Origin: an uncultured Planctomycetaceae bacterium | GTDB taxonomy: Bacteria; Planctomycetota; Planctomycetia; Planctomycetales; Planctomycetaceae | Direction of reading: 5' to 3' | Assembly: GCA_903858815.1 (NCBI GenBank) | Contig: CAIOKE010000318.1 | Location: 1 to 41,339 of the forward strand | Length of the DNA: 41,339 bases | Notes under the pieces: generated by a model | What the model was told of the DNA's origin: nothing | What the model saw: the letters and a program-made list of their open reading frames with translations, nothing else | Database searches by the model: none | In this document: positions 34,858 to 41,339 of the stretch, in pieces | Numbering within the stretch: position 1 is the stretch's first letter | How the letters are laid out: each line of letters opens with the position of its first letter | Translations under genes and position numbers: made by a program

Positions 34858-35160
34858 ATGTCCGGTCGAAGCCGCCACAGCCAGCGATTCCTGTGTCTCA
34901 TCCTGTTGCTGCTGACAACAGCCGGTTGCAATCTCGTGGAATCGCCAAAATCCGCGTCGCGACGATTCACGCGCATGTTCACCCCCAACAGTCGCGACTG
35001 GACCGATCCCGCTCACGAAGATCATGGGGAATGGGATTTCGTAGGTGATGAAGGCCGAGCAGAATTCGAACGTGAACAGGATCCGGACCCCTGGTACGGA
35101 AAACACCTCATGTCTGACAAAGCCCGTTCCATCGAAAGAAATCTCGGAATCGACTACTGA
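34858..35160 (+). CDS. Small lipoprotein of unknown function
   Basis: 100 residues from the ATG at 34858, supported by GGAG nine bases upstream; an ATG at 34843 would add five residues. Lipoprotein signal with the cysteine in TTAGCN. The mature part is short and very polar, with many acidic residues and Trp/Tyr (DWTDPAHEDHGEWDF, then DPWYGKHLMSDKAR). I do not recognise a family. It sits nine bp before truB, so the two are probably cotranscribed. A TATACT -10-like hexamer lies at 34804-34809. Confidence 0.75.
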   Translation: MSGRSRHSQRFLCLILLLLTTAGCNLVESPKSASRRFTRMFTPNSRDWTDPAHEDHGEWDFVGDEGRAEFEREQDPDPWYGKHLMSDKARSIERNLGIDY

Positions 35161-35169
35161 TTCAGCCGT

Positions 35170-36099
35170 ATGACCGCGTCTCTCACACTGTCCGGCATGC
35201 TTGTGCTGGATAAGCCCTGCGGCATTACATCCCGTGATGCTGTCAATCGACTGCAGCGCCTGGTTCGGCCACTCCGTGCAGGACACGCCGGGACTCTCGA
35301 TCCCGCAGCCTCAGGTGTTCTGCTGACCTGCATCGGAGACGCCACTCGCCTCGTACGCATTCTCCAGCTCCTGCCAAAGACCTACCTCAGCCGGTTCACG
35401 CTCGGACAGTCCAGTGATACTGATGACGCAACCGGGCAGATCACGCAGCATGCCACTCCCGATCCCCTGCCAGACCCCGTAACTGTGACGACGTGCCTGC
35501 AGAGATTCTCCGGGGTCATTGCTCAGACACCGCCGCAGTGGTCGGCAGTTCATGTCAACGGACAACGTGCCTATCACCTCGCACGATCCGGACAGGAATT
35601 CACACTGTCTGCCCGCGAGGTCGAAATTCACTCCATCAATATCCACTCGTTCAAATGGCCACATCTCGATCTCAGCATCACCTGTGGCTCAGGCACTTAC
35701 ATCCGCTCCATCGCTCGCGATCTTGGACAGCAGTTGGGGTGCGGTGCCCTGATGGCCAGCCTGCAGCGGACATCCATCGGACCATGGCAACTGAGCGAGG
35801 CACTCGCTGCCGACAAACTCAGCCACGAATCTCTGCAGCAGTACCTGATCGAACCTGTACGACTCATCAGCCATCTGCCTGTTTACCCATGTACAGCGGC
35901 TGAACAGGAGTCAGTCCGCTGCGGGCGCCGCATTCCCTGCAGTCCTGATCGATTGCAGGCAGCCCCCGCTGCACCGGCAGATCCTTCCATTGCTCTACTG
36001 TCCGCAGATCACCAGCAACTGCTGGCACTGGCCGAAGCCGACTCTGATGGGTTGCTGCAACCACGCGCCGTTTTTCTGCACAGTACGACTGGCAACTGA
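35170..36099 (+). CDS. truB: tRNA pseudouridine(55) synthase
   Basis: 309 residues. It converts U55 of the T-loop of tRNAs to pseudouridine. Hallmarks are MLVLDKPCGITSRDAV at the N-terminus and GHAGTLDPAASGVLL with the catalytic Asp44. The KTYLSRFTLGQSSDTDDATG segment and SCGSGTYIRSIARDLG-like stretch (SITCGSGTYIRSIARDLG) follow. The C-terminal part is short and variable. The gene normally sits with rpsO/rbfA/infB; here it follows a small lipoprotein instead. No ribosome site is clear, so translation may be coupled to the upstream gene. Confidence 0.95.
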   Translation: MTASLTLSGMLVLDKPCGITSRDAVNRLQRLVRPLRAGHAGTLDPAASGVLLTCIGDATRLVRILQLLPKTYLSRFTLGQSSDTDDATGQITQHATPDPLPDPVTVTTCLQRFSGVIAQTPPQWSAVHVNGQRAYHLARSGQEFTLSAREVEIHSINIHSFKWPHLDLSITCGSGTYIRSIARDLGQQLGCGALMASLQRTSIGPWQLSEALAADKLSHESLQQYLIEPVRLISHLPVYPCTAAEQESVRCGRRIPCSPDRLQAAPAAPADPSIALLSADHQQLLALAEADSDGLLQPRAVFLHSTTGN

Positions 36100-36128
36100 G
36101 GTCCGATTCAAACCGGGCTGATGTTCGC

Positions 36129-36800
36129 TCACAGAACCCCAAAAGTGTCGAACGCCTGTACCGCAGACATCCCACCACGGATCGCATCGCGGACCCGGTT
36201 TTCCGCGTGCGCCTTCATCCATGCGGCCCGCACCACGTCTCGCTCAACGGCCTGTGGCACAACCACGATACCATCCTCATCAGCCGCGACCAGATCACCC
36301 GGACAAAACCCGATCCCGTCAATCTCCACCCGCACATTCACGTCAATCACTCGCTGTCGGTCACGACTGTCGTAAGGATTGGCACCTCGGGCAAACACCG
36401 GAAAACCCATCTGTCGCATGCGGGAGATGTCCCGCACATGACCATCCACAATCACACCCACACAACCACGATTCTTTGACGCCGTTGTCAACAGCTCTCC
36501 CCAGATCCCTGATCGACACGAACCTGCAGCAGCACAGATCAATACATCGTCAGGCTCACACGAATCCACCGCCTGCAACTCCAGTTCGTAGGGCCGAGCA
36601 TCCACATGAGCCATGTCAGCCCACAACGTTGTCCGGCAGCGACCAATCAGAGTCACCTCAGGCAGAGTCACAGGAAGAATCGGTAAGCGCGGCGACTGAC
36701 GCGGAAAACCGGCTGCATCCAGAGCGTCACACAGCAGAGGTACCGACAACACCTGACGCATCATGGCAATCGTAATCACCTCAGGCACATCAGTCGTCAT
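36129..36800 (-). CDS. RraA-like protein (aldolase/dimethylmenaquinone methyltransferase family)
   Basis: 223 residues from the ATG at 36800 (AGGAG seven bases upstream); a GTG at 36818 is possible. The family core is GELLTTASKNRGCVGVIVDG followed by HVRDI, and then PGDLVAADEDGIVVVP. Some members are 4-hydroxy-4-methyl-2-oxoglutarate aldolases; RraA itself inhibits RNase E. This version is closer to the metabolic type, judging by its metal-site Asp in VRDI. Its gene is 27 bp downstream of xylA, so it probably shares that transcript and may act on a sugar acid. Confidence 0.87.
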   Translation of the reverse strand: MTTDVPEVITIAMMRQVLSVPLLCDALDAAGFPRQSPRLPILPVTLPEVTLIGRCRTTLWADMAHVDARPYELELQAVDSCEPDDVLICAAAGSCRSGIWGELLTTASKNRGCVGVIVDGHVRDISRMRQMGFPVFARGANPYDSRDRQRVIDVNVRVEIDGIGFCPGDLVAADEDGIVVVPQAVERDVVRAAWMKAHAENRVRDAIRGGMSAVQAFDTFGVL

Positions 36801-36827
36801 CTCAGGCTCCTTTGCCACTCCCAGATT

Positions 36828-38141
36828 TCAGATGTAACGATTGATCAGGTTTTCCAGCATCTCCTGCCGTCCACTGGAATTCGGTGCAGCGTCACCCTTC
36901 TCCAGCATATACGCTTCAAGGTCAGCAAATTTTGCAGCCCCGGACTCAATCTGCTGACCGATGCCCGCGTCATAGCTGCTGTATCGCTGAGTTACAAACT
37001 GATCCAGCACACCCTCTGCCCGGATCGCAGCGGCAATTTTCAGCCCGCGAGCGAATGCGTCCATGCCACCAATGTGAGCATAAAACAGATCCACCGGATC
37101 AATGCTCTCACGCCGCACCTTCGCATCAAAATTTGTACCACCCGGCTGCAGACCACCCTGCTTCATGATCACCAGCATAATCTGCGTGGTCAGATAAATA
37201 TCGGTAGGAAACTGATCCGTATCCCAGCCCAGCAGCAGATCACCCGTATTCGCATCGATGCTGCCCAGTACTCCCTGAATCGAAGCATACTCCAGTTCAT
37301 GCATCATGCTGTGACCAGCCAGAGTGGCATGGTTGGTCTCAATGTTCAGTTTGACCACATCCATCAGGCCGTACTGTCGCAGGAAATTCAGACAAGCCGC
37401 TGCATCAAAATCGTACTGATGCCTGGTCGGTTCCTTCGGCTTCGGCTCAAACAGAAACTGACCGCGGAAACCAATGGATCTGGCATGCTCATGCGCCAGA
37501 TGCATGAATCGAGCCAGATGATCCAGCTCGCGTTTCATGTTTGTGTTGTACGAACACATGTAGCCTTCACGACCACCCCAGAACACATAGTTCTCTCCGC
37601 CCAACTGGTGTGTCACCTCAATGGCCTTCTTCACCTGAGCCGCTGCAAACGCAAACACGTCGGCATTCGGACTGGTCGCCGCACCATGCATGAAGCGCGG
37701 GTTTGAAAAGAGGTTGGCAGTGCCCCACAACAGTCGAATACCGGTCGCCTTCTGAGCCTCGGCCAGTTTCTGCACAACGGCATCCAGATTGCGGTTGCTT
37801 TCACGCAGCGAAGCACCCTCAGGAGCCACGTCACGGTCGTGAAAACAGTAGTAGGGAACCCCCAGTTTGCTCATGAACTCAAACGCAACGTCCACTCGCC
37901 GCAGTGCACTGTCCAGGGAATTCGTTCCGTCATCCCAGGGGCGTTTCAGCGTTGGAGCACCAAAGGGATCCGTACCATCCCCGCGGAATGTGTGCCAATA
38001 ACAGACTGCAAACCGCAGCCAATCCTTCATCGTCCGACCTTCCACCACCTCATCAGCGTTGTAGTGGCGAAATGCCAGCGGATTCTTTGACGAAGGACCT
38101 TCGTACACAACGCGATCAACTTCCGGGAAATAGGTTGCCAT
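36828..38141 (-). CDS. xylA: Xylose isomerase
   Basis: 437 residues from the ATG at 38141 (GAAGG upstream), the normal length; the frame is open to 38348. It isomerises xylose to xylulose. Typical motifs: [13 protein letters not shown] (active-site His), [26 protein letters not shown], and [20 protein letters not shown] with the metal-binding acids. [11 protein letters not shown] is the class II N-terminal segment. No xylulokinase gene is nearby. The RraA-like gene follows directly. Confidence 0.97.
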   Translation of the reverse strand: MATYFPEVDRVVYEGPSSKNPLAFRHYNADEVVEGRTMKDWLRFAVCYWHTFRGDGTDPFGAPTLKRPWDDGTNSLDSALRRVDVAFEFMSKLGVPYYCFHDRDVAPEGASLRESNRNLDAVVQKLAEAQKATGIRLLWGTANLFSNPRFMHGAATSPNADVFAFAAAQVKKAIEVTHQLGGENYVFWGGREGYMCSYNTNMKRELDHLARFMHLAHEHARSIGFRGQFLFEPKPKEPTRHQYDFDAAACLNFLRQYGLMDVVKLNIETNHATLAGHSMMHELEYASIQGVLGSIDANTGDLLLGWDTDQFPTDIYLTTQIMLVIMKQGGLQPGGTNFDAKVRRESIDPVDLFYAHIGGMDAFARGLKIAAAIRAEGVLDQFVTQRYSSYDAGIGQQIESGAAKFADLEAYMLEKGDAAPNSSGRQEMLENLINRYI

Positions 38142-38559
38142 ACGAACGCCTTCAACTGAATCGGGCCTGCGGTGAGACAGAGCAGCCGGGATTTCTGCAA
38201 AATCAGCAGTATTCAGCAGGTGCCCCACGCCGCCGTCAGCGACGCGCAAAGACTTCAGCCTGCCAGACGAATCACGGACTTTAAACCGTGACTGGCACTC
38301 CGAAAAGTGTTCTGGACGATTTTTTTCAGTTCCCGTTCCTGGCGTCAAACTTGTGCAAATGACTTTGAAACACCATTGAAACTCGTCATAGTGCAGGCTT
38401 CATTCGCTCAGAATGTGCTGCCTTTTGCCTGCCCGTCGCCGGTCTCAAGTCTACTCATCCTGCGCTGCAGTTGGAAATTGTGTGCTGACTGCAAACTTTC
38501 CCCCGCCGTGTGCCTCATCTTCCACGATCTCGCCTTCGGCAACCGCAAAAGGACCGTTC
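38142..38559. other. Divergent intergenic region, 418 bp
   Basis: Between xylA (leftward) and the FKBP gene (rightward). A modest promoter candidate for the FKBP gene is TTGAAA (38365-38370), a 16-bp spacer and CATAGT (38387-38392). The frames continuing past both starts are not convincing coding. Confidence 0.45.
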
Positions 38560-39270
38560 ATGTTCCGTCCAGCTCTGCGATTCGCTCGCCTCGCTGCCGC
38601 TCCTCTCATTCTGCTCTCAGCCCTTACCGTGGTTGGGGACGAAAAGGCAGAGAAACCAGCAGTGAAACTTGAAACCACCAAAGAAAAAGCCAGCTACGGC
38701 ATCGGCTTCAATATCGGATCAAGCATCCGTCGTGAAGGTCTGGACCTTGACGCCCAGACAATTGCTGCCGGGATCGCCGCCGCTCTGAAAGGCGAGCCAT
38801 CTGCCGTACCAGCAGAAGAAGTCCAGGCTGCCATTGAAGAGATGGCCAAGGCCAAATCATCAGCGAAGCTCGAAGCCAACAAGAAGTTCCTTGAAGAAAA
38901 TAAAGCCAAAAAGGGCGTCAAGACGACCAAGTCAGGTCTGCAGTACATGGTCATCAAGGAAGGTGATGGAGCTGTACCAACTGCAAAAAGCACTGTCAAA
39001 ACTCATTATCGCGGTAAGCTGCTCAACGGAACCGTATTTGACGAATCTTACAAGGGTGAAGCCCCGGCGGAGACTGACGAAGCCGTGGAATTTGGAGTCA
39101 CTCAGGTCATCAAGGGCTGGACGGAAGCACTGCAGCTCATGAAGACCGGCTCACACTACCGCCTGTTCATCCCCAGCGAACTGGCCTATGGTGAACGTGG
39201 TGCCGGTGGCGCGATTGGACCAAATGAAGTCCTGATCTTCGAAATTCACCTGCTGGAATCAAAGGACTGA
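38560..39270 (+). CDS. FKBP-type peptidyl-prolyl isomerase
   Basis: 236 residues from the ATG at 38560, with AAAAGGA seven bases upstream; the frame is open to 38413. A hydrophobic signal segment (about 8-25) suggests export. Residues 35-115 match the helical FKBP N-terminal dimerisation domain (ASYGIGFNIGSSIRREGLDL). The rest is the FKBP catalytic domain: KTHYRGKLLNGTVFDESY, VIKGWTEALQLMKTGS and PSELAYGERGAGG. Resembles Mip/FkpA, a periplasmic folding helper. Followed by a strong terminator. Confidence 0.94.
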   Translation: MFRPALRFARLAAAPLILLSALTVVGDEKAEKPAVKLETTKEKASYGIGFNIGSSIRREGLDLDAQTIAAGIAAALKGEPSAVPAEEVQAAIEEMAKAKSSAKLEANKKFLEENKAKKGVKTTKSGLQYMVIKEGDGAVPTAKSTVKTHYRGKLLNGTVFDESYKGEAPAETDEAVEFGVTQVIKGWTEALQLMKTGSHYRLFIPSELAYGERGAGGAIGPNEVLIFEIHLLESKD

Positions 39271-39298
39271 TCATCCACTCGTTCCGCTGTGTTTCGCT

Positions 39299-39331
39299 GC
39301 CCCGGGCCACCCACGGTCCGGGGCTTTTTTT
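39299..39331 (+). terminator. Rho-independent terminator after the FKBP gene
   Basis: A 10-bp GC-rich stem (39299-39308 and 39315-39324, one G-U pair), a six-base loop and seven T, 28 bp after the stop. Confidence 0.93.
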
Positions 39332-39459
39332 CGCGCTCGTGAGCCCCCCCGCATTCGCAATTCCCGGAACTTCAGAGCATAATCCAGCGTCCTGACTGAT
39401 CACAGCCTGTGAATTTCCCCGTGATCAGTGCCTCATCCCAACCACTCAGGAGCTGCCAC

Positions 39460-40932
39460 ATGACGACTGCCACGACAGAATTTGCCCCGCCCCCAATCCG
39501 CCAGACCGGTATCCTCATCGGCGATGATTTTCGCCCTGCGGTCAGCGGTCGAACATTCGCGACCGTAAACCCGGCGACCGAGTCGGTCATCTGTGATGTG
39601 GCCGAGGGCGACGCTGCCGATATCGACCTGGCCGTGCGAGCGGCGCGGAAGGCCTTCGAATCGGGACCATGGTCTCGCATGGATGCTCGCGATCGCGGTC
39701 GCCTGCTGACCAGACTGGCCGATCTGATTGAAGCCAATTTCGACGAGCTGGCAGCCCTCGAAACCCTCGACAACGGTAAACCCATCGGAGATTCACGCGC
39801 CGCCGACCTGCCTCTGGTCATCGACTGCCTCCGTTATTACGGTGGCTGGGCCGATAAGATTCAGGGCAGCACAATTCCCGTGCGAGGAAACTTCTTCTGC
39901 TACACGCGACGCGAACCGGTGGGAGTCTGCGGACAAATCATTCCGTGGAACTTCCCGATGCTGATGGTTGCCTGGAAATGGGGCCCCGCTCTGGCCGCCG
40001 GAAACACGATCGTTATTAAGCCGGCCGAGCAGACTCCGCTGACCTGCCTGCGAATGGCCGAACTGGCGCTGGAAGCCGGTTTTCCCCCCGGAGTCATCAA
40101 CGTCGTTCCCGGCTACGGGCCAACGGCCGGTGCTGCGCTGGTCCGTCATCCGCTGGCTGACAAAATTGCCTTCACGGGCGAAGGCACAACGGCAAAGATC
40201 ATCATGCGAGAAGCGGCTGAAACCCTGAAACGCATCACGTTTGAACTGGGCGGCAAAAGCCCCAATATCGTCTTTGCAGACGCCGACCTCGACGCGGCGG
40301 TGGCTGGAGCTGAATTCGGGCTCTTCTTCAATCAGGGCCAGTGCTGCTGCGCCGGCAGCCGATTGTTTGTGGAAGAATCCATTCATGATGAATTCGTCGC
40401 CAGAATCGTGGCGCGAGCAAAGGAACGCCGCGTCGGAAACCCCTTCGACAAAGCCACAAAGCAGGGCCCACAGGTCGATCAGGCTCAGTTCGACAAAATC
40501 ATGAGCTACATCGGTCGAGGACGCAGTCAGGGCGCAGCCTGTGTCGCCGGCGGAAATCGAGTTGGAGACAAAGGCTACTTCATCGAACCCACTGTATTCA
40601 CAGGCGTAACTGACCAGATGGATATCGCTCGCGAAGAAATCTTCGGACCTGTCATGAGCATTCTGAAGTTCCGCAGCACGGATGAAGTCACGCTGCGTGC
40701 CAACGACACCAGCTACGGCCTGGCGGCAGCCGTCTGGACACGTGATGGCGCTAAAGCACATGCCCTCGCTCATAAGCTCCGTGCGGGAACAGTCTGGATC
40801 AACTGCTACGATGTCTTTGATGCTGCCGCACCGTTTGGCGGCTTCAAGATGAGCGGGCTGGGTCGCGAACTGGGTGAAGCCGGACTGGCCAACTATACGG
40901 AACTGAAAACCGTGACGATGTCCATCGGCTGA
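39460..40932 (+). CDS. Aldehyde dehydrogenase, ALDH2-like
   Basis: 490 residues from the ATG at 39460 (AGGAG seven bases upstream); the frame is open to 39409. NAD(P)-dependent oxidation of aldehydes to acids. The catalytic Glu262 lies in [12 protein letters not shown] and the catalytic Cys296 in [13 protein letters not shown], which closely matches mitochondrial ALDH2 (three adjacent cysteines). PWNFPMLM and EEIFGPVMS are the usual motifs. In the cofactor loop the usual GS is replaced by GE (FTGEGTTAK). Stands alone before the right-hand repeat. Confidence 0.95.
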   Translation: MTTATTEFAPPPIRQTGILIGDDFRPAVSGRTFATVNPATESVICDVAEGDAADIDLAVRAARKAFESGPWSRMDARDRGRLLTRLADLIEANFDELAALETLDNGKPIGDSRAADLPLVIDCLRYYGGWADKIQGSTIPVRGNFFCYTRREPVGVCGQIIPWNFPMLMVAWKWGPALAAGNTIVIKPAEQTPLTCLRMAELALEAGFPPGVINVVPGYGPTAGAALVRHPLADKIAFTGEGTTAKIIMREAAETLKRITFELGGKSPNIVFADADLDAAVAGAEFGLFFNQGQCCCAGSRLFVEESIHDEFVARIVARAKERRVGNPFDKATKQGPQVDQAQFDKIMSYIGRGRSQGAACVAGGNRVGDKGYFIEPTVFTGVTDQMDIAREEIFGPVMSILKFRSTDEVTLRANDTSYGLAAAVWTRDGAKAHALAHKLRAGTVWINCYDVFDAAAPFGGFKMSGLGRELGEAGLANYTELKTVTMSIG

Positions 40933-41020
40933 GCCAGCTCTGCCGGTTCAAACAACACTGTCTGAAGCATCGACGGGGGCGGTACGGCTCTGTATGGGCT
41001 GCGCTGCACCCGTGTTTTTC
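40933..41020. other. Spacer between the aldehyde dehydrogenase gene and the right repeat
   Basis: 88 bp downstream of the ALDH stop with no hairpin terminator or other element I recognise. Confidence 0.4.
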
Positions 41021-41339
41021 TGAATCAACGCCAAATCAAGTGCGCACCTGCAGGTGACAGTTTGATGGAGTTGGCGAAAAATGCACGGGATACTGCTTCC
41101 GTGTCAGGAAAAATACAACCGCGCAGACGCAAACCATAACACTCGTCAGCTTCCGCTAACGGCTCGACTCTGGGGGGCTTGAACGCAGTGGAAGACAAGG
41201 GCTGAAGCCTTGTCATTACCCACAAATTCAGCAGTTTGTGACCTCGGCTTTAGGAAGCCGGCCGTTCAGGCCTGAATCGCAAACGCGGGCAAGCAGAACC
41301 AGGGCCCGGAGACGTACACCACGCTCGGAGGCCCGCACC
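41021..41339. repeat. Right copy of terminal inverted repeat (about 320 bp)
   Basis: Reverse complement of 1-320: 41199-41339 is identical to 1-141, the inner part has diverged. It contains CACCTGCAGGTG, a perfect 12-bp palindrome (about 41045-41056), and an ACAAGG/CCTTGT stem near 41194-41212. Read with the flanking genes, both copies sit downstream of a gene stop in the same polarity. No coding capacity is convincing. Confidence 0.9.

Noticed and set aside
1-41339. Inverted terminal repeats as those of a transposon, linear plasmid or virus
   Set aside because: No mobility, replication or virion genes; the interior is core metabolism (hemD, truB, glgC, xylA), and 141 bp fits a k-mer boundary.

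Overview
The window looks like a chromosomal contig from a planctomycete (Planctomycetota), probably a metagenome assembly. Lineage clues are a DUF1559 prepilin-like protein followed by a small regulatory-like lipoprotein, a PEP-CTERM protein, an exported toroid/DUF4159 protein, a signal-peptide-bearing ammonium transporter, and many exported proteins of unknown function. I see no rRNA, tRNA, transposase, integrase, phage gene or CRISPR array. Gene content is mostly core metabolism and envelope biology, so this is not an obvious genomic island.

Layout. 1-320 and 41021-41339 are inverted copies of one repeat; the outermost 141 bases are identical and the rest has diverged. 389-4931 holds a Cys/Pro-rich tandem-repeat lipoprotein, an FtsQ-like protein, an unknown protein and a histone-H1-like protein. 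5045-6502 is the DUF1559/lipoprotein pair. 6789-10896 is a leftward operon-like run: pteridine-reductase-like SDR, APC permease, pxpB, pxpC. 11114-14885 runs rightward: flavin-reductase-fold protein, exported helical protein, glgC. 15166-20634 is a tightly coupled rightward operon: membrane protein with a PH-like tail, cysteine desulfurase, toroid/DUF4159 protein, divergent RNase HII. A leftward exported HEAT-like/pseudo-receiver protein (20611-22362) converges on it.

23069-24628 is the ammonium transporter gene, with a good sigma-54 promoter candidate and an NtrC-like inverted repeat upstream. Next come an unknown protein (24718-25140, leftward), two small heat-shock proteins and a TPR-like protein (25712-26994), hemD (leftward) and a VWA protein (28014-29765). 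29834-33032 is a leftward operon: DinB-like protein, PfpI-like protein, UxaE-type tagaturonate epimerase, SDR. 33480-36099 has a PEP-CTERM protein converging on a PIG-L deacetylase, then a small lipoprotein and truB. 36129-38141 is xylA plus an RraA-like protein, followed by an FKBP isomerase and an aldehyde dehydrogenase.

How the genes work together: UxaE/SDR and XylA/RraA suggest hexuronate and pentose use; glgC gives glycogen storage; the ammonium transporter is probably under nitrogen control; the pxpBC/APC set suggests 5-oxoproline or amino-acid salvage. I did not find a clear new defence or mobile system. The strongest leads are the terminal repeat family, the Cys/Pro repeat lipoprotein, the coupled IscS/DUF4159/RNase HII-like operon, the exported pseudo-receiver, and the candidate sigma-54 promoters.
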